Shown here in pieces: positions 44,637 through 53,464 of a DNA stretch of 64,000 bases; the first letter of the stretch is position 1, and each line of letters starts with the position of its first letter. The position numbers were made by a program, and so were the translations under genes. The notes beneath the pieces were generated by a model that was not told the DNA's origin, did not search any database, and saw only the letters and a list, made by a program, of their open reading frames with translations. The stretch is from Alkalidesulfovibrio alkalitolerans DSM 16529 (GTDB taxonomy: Bacteria > Desulfobacterota > Desulfovibrionia > Desulfovibrionales > Desulfovibrionaceae). Where the stretch lies: positions 1 through 64,000 of the forward strand of contig NZ_ATHI01000006.1 of the NCBI RefSeq assembly GCF_000422245.1, given 5' to 3'.

Positions 44637-47444
44637 ATGTATAGCTTTTCCGAGTTAGTTGAAAATCTGCCGAGCGTGGGGCAGGCGCGTGTGGTGTCGA
44701 GCGGTTTTGGCGTCTGGATGGTCTGGTCCGGACAGCTCTCCAAGGCACTCACGCAGACTCTTGAGGACCACGGCGGCGTCAAGATGTCCGCCTCGGCCTC
44801 CCAGGCTCTGTGGTTCTTCTCCACACGCGAGGCCTTCAAGGCGCTCGCCCGCCTACAGATATGGGCTCGCATCAATCCTTTGCCGTTGTTTTTCGCGGTC
44901 GTGCCCGCCTCGATTCTCGTGGGTTGGAAGAACGACGTATCCCTGTCCGTTTCGGCCGAACTGCTCAAGCAGGAAGTCCATGCCCCAGATTCCTTCGAGG
45001 TACTCGTCCATCCTCGCTGCCATGAGGCTCTGGCCGGTCTGGCAGGGCTCACGCTGAAGCCGGTGGGCGCCGTGCCAGGCCTTGCCGCGGCCGAATGGAA
45101 GCGCCTGGAGGCAGAGTCGGGCTTTTCCTACGACTCTTCTCTGGCCTGGTATTTCGTCATCAAGCCGCTCGGCAATCCCGGTGAGCGCGACTACACCCTG
45201 GGCTGGCGCGGTTTCTTCAACAATGCCGAGGCCGTGTTGCGGCGCATGGGCCTTAAGTACATCTACAACGAGTCGGCGCTCATCCTTCCTCTTGAAAATC
45301 TTCGTCTGTTGCGCTCATGGACCAAGGAGATGCTGACGCTGATGCGCGGAGTCAAGGCGGATTCCGAAGCCCACTATTGGCCGTGCGTGATGGTCGCGGT
45401 GGGCAAGGAAGGACTGAACTTCAACGAGGATCTGCCGCGCAAACTGAACATCGAGTGGAATCGGCTATCCCCGGATTATCCGCACATGAGCTATCGTACC
45501 GCCTTCCTCATGGGCGAGGAATTCACGGTCAACGCCGTGAGTTATTTCAACGAGCGCCAGGGACTTGACAACTGGTGCTACGTCAGCCTCTCGCAGGCGG
45601 GAGAGGACGGCACAGGAGCGGGATCGCTTCAGGTCGATCTTCCGCGCCGCATTCTCGTGGGCACGGAGGCCGAGTGCTTCTACTGCGGACTCAAAAACCA
45701 CCGCCCCTCGGCCTGCCCGTCGCGCCAAATTCCCCTCGGCAGGCCCAAGGTCTTCGAGAAATTGGCCTCCATCAACGTGGAGGACTTGAGCGCCATCTCC
45801 GCCGAAGTGGACGAGGCCTTGCAAAAGAACCCTCTACAAGCGATCCCGCCCTTGCTCGAAGCGAACAGCAGGGCCGGGCTCCTCGTCCAGGGCATGTTCG
45901 AAAACACCCTCCCATTCCAACTGCGCATGCTGGCCATGGTCTGGCGCAGCCGTTCCAAGGACTGGGAGGACGCCTTCGATTCGCTCGGTCCCGAGGAAGG
46001 CGAGTTCATCTGGAATGCCTTGGAGAGCCTGCGCAAGGACGATCGAGCCTCGGCAGAGCAGTTGGCGGCGCACGCCATGGCCCGCTATCCGCGCAGCTAT
46101 CAGCCGAGAGCCCTGAACGCCTTCCTGCTGATGGAGGCCGACGACCACCAGCAGGCCATGTTCTTTTTCCAGGAGGCGGAACGGCTTTCTTACACCCCTG
46201 TGCAGCGGGCCGTATTGTGCATGTTCATGGGCAGGCTCTGGGAATACCAGTACGAGTTCGGCAAGGCCGTGGCGCTCTACAAGCAGGCCGAGGGCCATGC
46301 TCGGGGATGGAGCGACGCGCTGTACAGGCAGGCCGTCTGCCTTGTCAAGATGGGCTTTACGGAGCACGCCATCGGCATCATCCAGCAACTTGTGGAGCGC
46401 GATCCTCACATGTTTAACCGGATCGTGATCGATCCAGAATTGGAACGGGGCCGTTTCAGCATCCTGTCTGCCTTGTGGGACATCTGGCGCGAGACCCGGG
46501 ACGAGGCGGGCAAGGCCAGGAAGATCGCCGAGGAATTGGCCGGTAAACTCGATTTGTGGTTTTCGCCGGAACACGAGTTTCTGGAGGTGGCCGCTCCCCG
46601 CATCGACAAACTTCTCGCCCTGACCCGGGTGGAAAATTTCGTCTCCTACCGCCGCCTCATTGCGGGCACCAAAATATTCAATCAGGAATTGCAGGAAAAG
46701 GTGGCCCAGGAGATCAAGCTTTTCGAGAAGCGCGTCACCCAGCTCATTGAGCGCCTCTCCTTCGTCCAGCGGGATGCCTCGTGGTTTCCGTTTCCCAAGC
46801 TGCTGCGGGATTTCAACCACGATTTCAACTTCTGCGCCGACAAATTGAACTGGATGCGCACCCAGCATATGCAGATCGCGGAGAATTTCCGCAAGGCGCA
46901 AGGCTATTTGGCCGATGTCGAGGAGCGACTGACAGTCCTGCAAGGCAGGCTGGTGACGCTGCGTATCATCCGCGATTCGACATTTTTCGTCCTGCTCCTG
47001 GGGCGAAATTTCATCTGGTTGGAGCTCATCGGGCTCGCCTTGGCCCTGGTCATGGTTCCGGCCATCATCTACGGGGCGCAGCACTACTTCGAATCATGGG
47101 CCCTCGATCTGCTCACCCGGCAGAAGTGGCAATTGCAAAAGGGGCTCATCGTCATCTTGTCCGTGGTGGCCATGATCGCGGCGGCCATCAAGACCGCGGT
47201 CTCGTTCGAGCGCAAGAAGGAAGAGCTCTTCAGCGCGGAATACGAGAAAGAACTGCGCGAACAGGCGGGCCGCAAGAAGACCAGAGGCAGGCGCAAGCCT
47301 GCGTCCGCTTCGGGCGGAGTTGGAAAAGGCAAGGCCACGGCGGCGAAGGGAGCGGCAAAGGCTGCTCCCGCCAGGAGCGGGGGTAAATCTGGCCGTCAAG
47401 CGGGGGCTTCGGCCGGGACAGCGCGGAGCAAGGGCGGCAGATAA
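44637..47444 (+). CDS. large TPR-like membrane protein with CCHC zinc-knuckle motif
   Basis: A 935-residue protein of unknown function. Residues 1-340 form an unidentified N-terminal region with several Trp- and Phe-rich blocks. Residues 347-360 read CFYCGLKNHRPSAC, an exact C-x2-C-x4-H-x4-C zinc knuckle. Residues about 390-640 are TPR-like helical repeats (ASAEQLAAHAMARYPRSYQP; AVALYKQAEGHARGW). A coiled coil lies at about 670-775, membrane helices at about 794-813 and 836-855, and the last 60 residues are a Lys/Ala/Gly-rich basic tail. There is no signal peptide. It is divergent from moaE and ends before the dsrC terminator. Confidence 0.75.
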   Translation: MYSFSELVENLPSVGQARVVSSGFGVWMVWSGQLSKALTQTLEDHGGVKMSASASQALWFFSTREAFKALARLQIWARINPLPLFFAVVPASILVGWKNDVSLSVSAELLKQEVHAPDSFEVLVHPRCHEALAGLAGLTLKPVGAVPGLAAAEWKRLEAESGFSYDSSLAWYFVIKPLGNPGERDYTLGWRGFFNNAEAVLRRMGLKYIYNESALILPLENLRLLRSWTKEMLTLMRGVKADSEAHYWPCVMVAVGKEGLNFNEDLPRKLNIEWNRLSPDYPHMSYRTAFLMGEEFTVNAVSYFNERQGLDNWCYVSLSQAGEDGTGAGSLQVDLPRRILVGTEAECFYCGLKNHRPSACPSRQIPLGRPKVFEKLASINVEDLSAISAEVDEALQKNPLQAIPPLLEANSRAGLLVQGMFENTLPFQLRMLAMVWRSRSKDWEDAFDSLGPEEGEFIWNALESLRKDDRASAEQLAAHAMARYPRSYQPRALNAFLLMEADDHQQAMFFFQEAERLSYTPVQRAVLCMFMGRLWEYQYEFGKAVALYKQAEGHARGWSDALYRQAVCLVKMGFTEHAIGIIQQLVERDPHMFNRIVIDPELERGRFSILSALWDIWRETRDEAGKARKIAEELAGKLDLWFSPEHEFLEVAAPRIDKLLALTRVENFVSYRRLIAGTKIFNQELQEKVAQEIKLFEKRVTQLIERLSFVQRDASWFPFPKLLRDFNHDFNFCADKLNWMRTQHMQIAENFRKAQGYLADVEERLTVLQGRLVTLRIIRDSTFFVLLLGRNFIWLELIGLALALVMVPAIIYGAQHYFESWALDLLTRQKWQLQKGLIVILSVVAMIAAAIKTAVSFERKKEELFSAEYEKELREQAGRKKTRGRRKPASASGGVGKGKATAAKGAAKAAPARSGGKSGRQAGASAGTARSKGGR

Positions 47445-47526
47445 CACGTCGCCCGTCGGGCATCGGTCTGGCGGGAAAGCTTGCGGATATTTTTCCGCCA
47501 CGAAGCGCGAAGCGGCAGAAGCGGAC

Positions 47527-47554
47527 AAAAAAAGCGGGGTCCGAAGACCCCGCT
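47527..47554 (-). terminator. intrinsic terminator of dsrC
   Basis: Read on the minus strand, AGCGGGGTC pairs with GACCCCGCT around a four-base TTCG loop, followed by seven T residues (the A run at 47527-47533). It lies 27 bases after the dsrC stop and is a textbook stable terminator. Confidence 0.92.
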
Positions 47555-47580
47555 CGAATGATCAGAAGGCGGTTCGCTGT

Positions 47581-47898
47581 TTAGACACAGCCGGTGGGCT
47601 TGGGCAGGCCGGCCATCTTGCAGGCTCCCTTGCCGGGTCCGGAGGGGAACAGCTCGTAGATGTGCTTCAGCTTGTAGCCGGTCACCTTGGAGAGGATGCG
47701 CACCATCGGGGCGATACCGTTCTTGCGGTAGTAGTCCTGGAGGAAGTCGATGACCTTCTGGTGCTCGTCGGTCATTTCCTTGATGCCTTCCTGCTCCTTG
47801 ACGTACTCCACCCACTCGGGGCTCCAGTCCTCGAACTTCTGCAGGAAGCCGTCCTCGTCAACCTCAAAGGTCTTGCCCTGGAATTCGACAGTCGCCAT
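47581..47898 (-). CDS. dsrC: dissimilatory sulfite reductase-associated protein DsrC
   Basis: DsrC is the trisulfide carrier between DsrAB sulfite reductase and the membrane DsrMKJOP complex. The 105-residue product has the family start (VEFQGKTFEVDEDGFL), the ERHTH-type core (LQDYYRKNGIAPMVRILSKV) and the flexible C-terminal arm with Cys93 and Cys104 (GACKMAGLPKPTGCV). Both cysteines are present, so this is true DsrC rather than a TusE-type tRNA-thiolation relay, which lacks Cys93. It has a strong promoter, an AAGGAGG ribosome site and its own terminator. Confidence 0.97.
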   Translation of the reverse strand: MATVEFQGKTFEVDEDGFLQKFEDWSPEWVEYVKEQEGIKEMTDEHQKVIDFLQDYYRKNGIAPMVRILSKVTGYKLKHIYELFPSGPGKGACKMAGLPKPTGCV

Positions 47899-47928
47899 TG
47901 TTCTCCTCCTTGAAGAGTTGGTTTGCGG

Positions 47929-47957
47929 GTTTTAGCACCCTGATACCGGCCTGTCAA
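47929..47957 (-). promoter_or_regulatory. candidate sigma-70 promoter of dsrC
   Basis: On the minus strand TTGACA (47952-47957) is perfect, followed by a 17-base spacer and TAAAAC (47929-47934), four of six in the -10. Transcription would begin about 20 bases before the dsrC start codon, with AAGGAGG in the leader. Confidence 0.65.
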
Positions 47958-48301
47958 AATGCTTGGAACCTCTGGCCGGTCACCTCGTATTCGATTGCGG
48001 CCCCGTAGGCCGACAGTCGCTGTGTCGGGCGTCATGGGTTCTAAATTGTGCGCGCCGATTTCGTCAATAGTTGATTTTTTTTTCACAAAGCGATGACGAA
48101 CTCCACTTGTCACGGCGGCCAGCCGTCCGTGCGAAGTACGGAATTGTTTGTCATCAGTTTTGATTTGTTGATGTATTGCGCGCGTGTCCGGTTCACAGCT
48201 TGGCCGGGAACGGCTGGTCTCCTGGCCTTTCGCCATGCCTCCCGGACGCGCGGGGAAAACGACGCCGTGCGTCCGGGGGCCAAGGCGTCCGATTTCCTTG
48301 C
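47958..48301. other. intergenic region between dsrC and the YcaO gene
   Basis: About 340 bases without a convincing gene. It contains a run of nine T residues near 48075-48083, and an inverted repeat CCCGGACGC (48241-48249) and GCGTCCGGG (48269-48277) that may end the YcaO transcript, though no U tract follows it. A weaker promoter-like TTGACG lies at 48062-48067 on the minus strand. Nothing else is evident. Confidence 0.6.
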
Positions 48302-50023
48302 CTAGGAAATCTGGCGCAAGTGCTCGCGGGCGAATTCGAGTGAGGGGTCCATTTCCAGGGCCTTGCCCAGGTATTCACGCGCCTCTTCGTGGCGGCCGGA
48401 GAATTTGTGGCACAGGCCCAGATTGGCCAGGTCCACGGCCGAACCGGCGTCGAGGTCGAGGGCCGCGCCGAAATCCTCGGCCGCCGCAGTGTATTCCATC
48501 TGCTTGAAACGGCACACGCCGCGTAGGTTGAAGAACTCCTTGGCGCCAGCCTCAAGGGCGATGGCCTTGTCGAGGTAGGGCAGGGCGCCGGCGCAGTCGC
48601 CGAGTTGGGAGAGGCTGTAGCCCGCGTAAAAAGCGCACAGCGAGGTGTCCTCGTCGCCTTTCTGCCGGGGCAGTGCGGCGTCGAACTTGATGAAAGCCAG
48701 GCCCGGATCACCCGCGTTGAGCGCGGCCAGCCCCTCGAAGAAGGGCAGGAAGTGGGCGTCGGGGTAGACGCTTTCGATGACCTTCAGGCCGCGCACGGCA
48801 GTCTCTTGATCGCGTTCCTCGCAGAGTCTGCGGCCCACGTAGAGGCCCAGGCAGGCCTCGCGGCTGCGTTCGCGGAAGCGCAGTCCCGGAGCGAAGTTGT
48901 AGTTGGTGGGCACGCCGAGGTCGGGGTGGCTCGTGTCGATGCTGTACAGGGGGTAGCCCATGGTCATGAGGCCATCGGCCAGGGCGCGCAGTTCCTCCCG
49001 GATGTCGTCGTGCTCCACGCTCGGCAGGGCTGCGAGATCGACTTCGCCGCCCTTGGTGAGCCAGGCGGCGTCGTCCATGTCGCGCGGCTTGTAGAGGCCC
49101 GACGGTTCGTAGCGCGCGGCGCTCTCGAAATCGCCCGCGAGTTGGGCCACTTCGGTCAGGGCGCGCACGGCGGCCTTGATCGGCGAACTGGCCGTGCCCG
49201 CCGTGAGAACGATTTCCGAGAGGGCCGGAAAGGTGCTCGGATCGTAAGCCACGGCTCCCACCGTGGGCACGGGGAAGCCGAGCGAGAAGTCTTTCATCCA
49301 GACCTGCACGCCATTACTCGTAAAACAGCCCAACAGCCCGGCGAGCGCCGGGTCGTTCGTGGCGGGCCTGATGGTGGGCAGATCCGCGGGCTGCGCGTCG
49401 TCGATGACGGCGCTGACGTGACGCTCCACGAGCTCGCAGCCGCCCTGCAGAAGCGATTCCTCCAGGGTGTTGCCCGCGCTCGATCCGTTGAATTCGTTCA
49501 GCAGCTTGAACCAGTTGGCGGGCACGTAACGCATCTCGCCGCTTGGCACATGCATGGCCGGACAAAAGCGCCAGGGCAGAAGGTCGAGCAGCATCCGCGC
49601 TTTGTCCTCGTCCATGGTCTCGCCCACGGACAAAAGGATTTCGGAGATCGGCATCAGGGCCTCGCCGAAGACGGCCTCGGCCTCGCTCCAGGTCATCTCT
49701 TGAAAGTTCTTCTCATTGTCGAAGAAGGCGAAAAAGCTGTAGCGCTCCACAAGCTCCATCAGGGCCGAGGCCTCGGCCTGCTCCGGCGAGGCGCCCTTGC
49801 CCATCTGCTTGTGCGAGGGCGTGAGCACCCGGGCCTTGGGGCCGTAGAGGCTTATGTAGACCGGAATGCCGAGGCGTCCGGTGTCGATGCGTTTGGTTCC
49901 GGCCAGAACCCCTTCGGCCTTCTCGGCCAGGAGCGCACGCACCTTGGCCACGGTTTCGACGGGGCTGATCGCCTTGTCCTGGTCCTTGGTGTAGGTCTTG
50001 AGGCAACTTGCAAGCTTACGCAT
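48302..50023 (-). CDS. YcaO-domain protein with C-terminal TPR repeats
   Basis: The product is 573 residues. Residues 1 to about 395 are a YcaO domain, an ATP-dependent cyclodehydratase or thioamidation fold (KGASPEQAEASALMELVERY, GSSAGNTLEESLLQGGCELVERH). Residues about 410-573 carry TPR repeats (LIKFDAALPRQ-like units, then AALDLDAGSAVDLANLGLCH and AREYLGKALEMDPSLEFARE). YcaO-TPR proteins of this kind are common in sulfate reducers and sulfur oxidisers near dsr or tusA genes; the substrate is not established. It overlaps the methyltransferase by eight bases. Confidence 0.85.
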   Translation of the reverse strand: MRKLASCLKTYTKDQDKAISPVETVAKVRALLAEKAEGVLAGTKRIDTGRLGIPVYISLYGPKARVLTPSHKQMGKGASPEQAEASALMELVERYSFFAFFDNEKNFQEMTWSEAEAVFGEALMPISEILLSVGETMDEDKARMLLDLLPWRFCPAMHVPSGEMRYVPANWFKLLNEFNGSSAGNTLEESLLQGGCELVERHVSAVIDDAQPADLPTIRPATNDPALAGLLGCFTSNGVQVWMKDFSLGFPVPTVGAVAYDPSTFPALSEIVLTAGTASSPIKAAVRALTEVAQLAGDFESAARYEPSGLYKPRDMDDAAWLTKGGEVDLAALPSVEHDDIREELRALADGLMTMGYPLYSIDTSHPDLGVPTNYNFAPGLRFRERSREACLGLYVGRRLCEERDQETAVRGLKVIESVYPDAHFLPFFEGLAALNAGDPGLAFIKFDAALPRQKGDEDTSLCAFYAGYSLSQLGDCAGALPYLDKAIALEAGAKEFFNLRGVCRFKQMEYTAAAEDFGAALDLDAGSAVDLANLGLCHKFSGRHEEAREYLGKALEMDPSLEFAREHLRQIS

Positions 50024-50771
50024 GGGTCTTCCGGGTCATCCTGTAAATGGTGGAGAGGTGTTTTTCCGGTGTGGGGCCGCTGTCGTCGGTTTTGTCCGCC
50101 GAGTCGTGGGCGGAGCTTTTGAAGCCGATGGTGCATGCCTTGATGTCGTAGGCATCCTGGGCGAGGGAGAGAAACTTTTTGGCCTGACGGCAATAGTTGC
50201 GCGCTAGGACGATCTCCGCGCCGGGCCGCAGGGAGATGTGCGCGTCGAGGAACTTGGCCAGCGGCCGGGCCTGCTTTTCCAGGTAGAGGATCTCACTGCC
50301 CACGATGACGTCGAAGCGCTCGCCCATGCGATCCTTGGTGAAATCGACGCGGCGCGCGCGCACTCTGTCGCCGAGTCCGTTCTTGAGCGCGGCGATGCGG
50401 ATGAAGAGCACCGCATCGGGGTTGATGTCGCTGATGGTGGCCGTAAAACCTTTTGCCGCCGCAAACAGGCCGCACACGCCCACGCCGCCGCCGATCTCCA
50501 GCAGGCTGCGTCCATCCGGCTCCAGGCGTTGGATCACGAGGCTCGCGAGCAGCGAGGTGCGCCATATTTTGGCCCAGAAGGGCAGTTCCGGCGGCATGCC
50601 TTCGGGCAAATCGCGCAGCAGACCGTCCACGAACGCTTCCATGTCCTCGATCTGCGGAACTTCGAGGGTCGTGCCGCCCACGGTCACGGAATCGAAACGC
50701 ACACGATAGCGAGTGCGTGCGGCCGCAAGAAGATCGTCGAGGCTCGCGTCGGGCGGTGGAGTCGTGCTCAC
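50016..50771 (-). CDS. SAM-dependent methyltransferase, class I
   Basis: The product is 251 residues starting GTG with AGGA upstream. The SAM-binding motif is LLEIGGGVGVCGLFAAAKG at about residues 90-108, followed by TISDINPDAV (acidic loop) and FDVIVGSEILYLEKQ (motif post-II). It resembles the METTL21/NNT1-like group of protein lysine methyltransferases (PELPFWAKIWRTSLLAS). The stop overlaps the YcaO start, so the two are co-translated and the target may be DsrC or another sulfur protein; that is inference. Confidence 0.82.
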   Translation of the reverse strand: MSTTPPPDASLDDLLAAARTRYRVRFDSVTVGGTTLEVPQIEDMEAFVDGLLRDLPEGMPPELPFWAKIWRTSLLASLVIQRLEPDGRSLLEIGGGVGVCGLFAAAKGFTATISDINPDAVLFIRIAALKNGLGDRVRARRVDFTKDRMGERFDVIVGSEILYLEKQARPLAKFLDAHISLRPGAEIVLARNYCRQAKKFLSLAQDAYDIKACTIGFKSSAHDSADKTDDSGPTPEKHLSTIYRMTRKTHA

Positions 50772-50803
50772 AATCTGTCCTTTGTAGGGTGGGGGGATGC
50801 CTG

Positions 50804-50832
50804 GGAGTAGCCGATTTGCACCGCTCGGTCAA
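50804..50832 (-). promoter_or_regulatory. candidate promoter of the methyltransferase-YcaO unit
   Basis: TTGACC (50827-50832) and TACTCC (50804-50809) on the minus strand are 17 bases apart. The -35 is good and the -10 weak. Confidence 0.35.
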
Positions 50833-50880
50833 CGCGCCAGGGCACGATTCCATACTCTATTCGTATGATTTTGCAAGGGG

Positions 50881-50911
50881 AAAGAAAAAGGCCGGTCGCG
50901 TGGACCGGCCA
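50881..50911 (-). terminator. intrinsic terminator of the tRNA cluster
   Basis: On the minus strand GGCCGGTC (50903-50910) pairs with GACCGGCC (50890-50897) around a 5-base loop and is followed by TTTTTCTTT. It lies just after the last tRNA-Gly. Confidence 0.88.
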
Positions 50912-50922
50912 TGGAAAGCGTT

Positions 50923-50997
<75 letters not shown>

Positions 50998-51091
50998 TCA
51001 ACGAGGCAGACGGCTGGTCTGAGGGTCGTCTGGGCTTTGAAGCCCGACGCTTCCGCCGTCCACATCTATATCATATTATAAAGAACGATCT

Positions 51092-51166
<75 letters not shown>

Positions 51167-51173
51167 CTTTCTT

Positions 51174-51248
<75 letters not shown>

Positions 51249-51263
51249 CCAAAAGGGAGCACC

Positions 51264-51292
51264 TATTTATCCGCGACGGTATCGGGTGTCAA
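51264..51292 (-). promoter_or_regulatory. promoter of the tRNA Gly-Cys-Gly cluster
   Basis: On the minus strand a perfect TTGACA (51287-51292), a 17-base spacer and TAAATA (51264-51269) lie 16 bases before the first tRNA. Confidence 0.7.
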
Positions 51293-51458
51293 CAGGTCTT
51301 TGTTGCGGATCGAAAAAAAGACCGCAACGCCGTGAATCGGCGTTATAATTTTTGGGGAGCCATGCTTTCGGGTACTCGGGGCTTTATTTTTCGGGATAAT
51401 TCCATTAAGGGCAGGGCGAACTTCACGAGGGGGCCTGTCTGGCCTTCGGGAGAACATG

Positions 51459-51821
51459 ATGCGGCAGGAAGACATCGATTATTTCCGGGTTCTGCTCAAG
51501 GACATGCTGGACGACATCCTCAAGGCGGGCGAAGAGACGCTGGAGGATATGACCGACAGCCCCGAGAACTACGCCGACCCGGCGGACAGGGCCACGGCCG
51601 AGTCCGACCGTTCCTTTACCTTGAGGCTCCGCGATCGCGAGCGCAAGCTGATCCGCAAGATCCAGGAAGCGCTGCAGCGCATCGACGACGGCACCTATGG
51701 CATTTGCGAGGACTGCGAGGAGGAGATCGGGGTGCCCAGGCTCAAGGCCCGTCCTGTGACCACGCTGTGCATCAAGTGCAAGAGCAAGCGCGAGCAGGAA
51801 GAGGATCAGCGCGGCGAGTAG
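51459..51821 (+). CDS. dksA: DksA/TraR-family zinc-finger protein
   Basis: DksA binds the RNA polymerase secondary channel and works with ppGpp. The product is 120 residues: an N-terminal coiled coil (VLLKDMLDDILKAGEETLED), an acidic tip region with DPADRATAESDRS, and the C4 zinc finger CEDCEEEIGVPRLKA...CIKC. The second of two adjacent ATGs is preferred because GGGAG at 51448-51452 lies 6 bases before it; the first ATG at 51456 has only 3. Confidence 0.93.
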   Translation: MRQEDIDYFRVLLKDMLDDILKAGEETLEDMTDSPENYADPADRATAESDRSFTLRLRDRERKLIRKIQEALQRIDDGTYGICEDCEEEIGVPRLKARPVTTLCIKCKSKREQEEDQRGE

Positions 51822-51845
51822 CCGCCGCGCTCCCTGGGGGCGGCC

Positions 51846-53381
51846 GTGGACGCGGTCTTCTTTAGGGCGTTTGCGGCCTGCCTCGCGCCTCGGCTGACCG
51901 GGGCTCGCTGCGGCAAGGTCTTCGAGCCCGCCAAGGGCTGTTTCGTTTTCGCCCTCAAGAAGGAGGGCGAAGCGTTTTTTCTGCTTTTCCATCCCCACAA
52001 GGCGCGGGGCCTTTTCTGCCTGACCCCGGCCAAACCTCCCATGCCCCATGATCCCGGAGCGTTTGCCATGTGGCTGCGCAAGCGCGTCACGGGTTCGCGC
52101 GTGGTCGAATGCAGGGCGGACTGGCCCTCGCTCTCGTTTGCTCTCGTGCTTGCGGGACGCGGCGCACTGGTGCTCGATCTGAGACAAGGCGCGCGCCATG
52201 TGGACGTCCTGCCCGAGGACTTTGGCCGCCCGCCCCCCTGGCCGTCTCTCGACGCCGTTTTGGGCGACGAAGATATCTGGCGCGAGTTTCCGCATGTCTC
52301 GCCGGGGCTTCGCCGCCATCTGGGGGGGCTGCCTCGCGTTGAGGCCGTGCTCGAACTGGAAAGGCTTGCGGCGGGCGAGTGCGGCGAATTCTGGACAATG
52401 CCCGAGGGCCACGCCCCGGTCTGCTGGCCGCTTTGCTCGCCCGCGGCCGTGCGGCGCGAGGACGCGCTCTTGGCGGCACGAAGCGTTGCGGAGCCCAGGT
52501 TCTACGAGATGTTGAGCACAGACGCCTCCGAGGCGTCGCAGCGGGAAAAGGCTGCTGGGAAGCGCCGCGACCGCTTGCTGAAGCTGCTTGCCCGCGACGA
52601 GGAGCGGCTGGTCGGGCTTTTGGTCTCGCAACGCGCCGCCGAGGCCTTACAGGCCAATCTTTCCGCGCTTCGCTCCCGCGTGGACGGAGCGCAGCCCGAG
52701 CGGCTTACACTCGCCCACCCCGACGGCGGCCTTGTGGAAGTCGAGATCGATCCGCGCCTGGGCGCGGCGGGCACCATGCAGGCGCTTTTTTCCCGTGCCG
52801 CCAAGGGCCGCAGAGGGCTTGCCCATGTCGCTCGCAGGCGGCAGGAGGTATTGCGCGAATACGAGACCGCCTTCACCGACATCGTGCCGACTGCCCGCGA
52901 GGCGGACGGGAACGACGCGTCCGACGTGGGCCCGGCCGGTCCCGGATCGTCCCTGGAGAAACCCGCACAAACCCTCCCCAAGCGTTTTCAGGGGCTTGCG
53001 ATCAAGGTCTTTGTGACCACGGACGGCTTTTTGGCGGTGCGCGGCAAGAGCGCGGCCGCGAACCACGGTCTGGTCACGCGCGCCGCTCGGCCCCACGACC
53101 TATGGCTGCACGTCAAGGACGCGGCCGGGGCGCACGTGGTGATCGTGCGCGACCATCCCGGCCAGGAAGTGCCCGAGCGAAGCCTGCTCGAAGCCGCCTC
53201 GCTGGCGGCGCTTTCCAGCCCCTTGCGGGACGCGGCCTGGGCAGACGTTCTGCTGGCCGAGGCGCGCGCCGTGCGCACGATCAAGGGTGCGGCCAAGGGC
53301 CTCGTGCGTCTGGACAAGCCCGACCGGGTTCTGCGCGTCCGGCTCGACAAGGAACTGGAGGATCGGCTTGCAGTCCAATGA
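51846..53381 (+). CDS. NFACT-family protein (RqcH/FbpA-like)
   Basis: The product is 511 residues from a GTG start. NFACT-N and helical coiled-coil regions cover about residues 1-350 (ASQREKAAGKRRDRLLKLLA is part of the coil). The C-terminal NFACT-R domain contains FLAVRGKSAAANHGLVTRAA, the ARPHDLWLHVKDAAGAHVVI block and PERSLLEAASLAA. RqcH homologues add alanine tails to stalled nascent chains on 50S subunits. The N-terminal part is shorter and more divergent than in Bacillus, so the activity is not certain. Confidence 0.82.
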   Translation: MDAVFFRAFAACLAPRLTGARCGKVFEPAKGCFVFALKKEGEAFFLLFHPHKARGLFCLTPAKPPMPHDPGAFAMWLRKRVTGSRVVECRADWPSLSFALVLAGRGALVLDLRQGARHVDVLPEDFGRPPPWPSLDAVLGDEDIWREFPHVSPGLRRHLGGLPRVEAVLELERLAAGECGEFWTMPEGHAPVCWPLCSPAAVRREDALLAARSVAEPRFYEMLSTDASEASQREKAAGKRRDRLLKLLARDEERLVGLLVSQRAAEALQANLSALRSRVDGAQPERLTLAHPDGGLVEVEIDPRLGAAGTMQALFSRAAKGRRGLAHVARRRQEVLREYETAFTDIVPTAREADGNDASDVGPAGPGSSLEKPAQTLPKRFQGLAIKVFVTTDGFLAVRGKSAAANHGLVTRAARPHDLWLHVKDAAGAHVVIVRDHPGQEVPERSLLEAASLAALSSPLRDAAWADVLLAEARAVRTIKGAAKGLVRLDKPDRVLRVRLDKELEDRLAVQ

Positions 53382-53464
53382 TTCCGCCGCATTTAGGGGG
53401 GCATGGACGCCTGGGATAAAAAGGATTATCTGGGCCGCATGATTCCTTCTCCGAGGTCGGCGAA

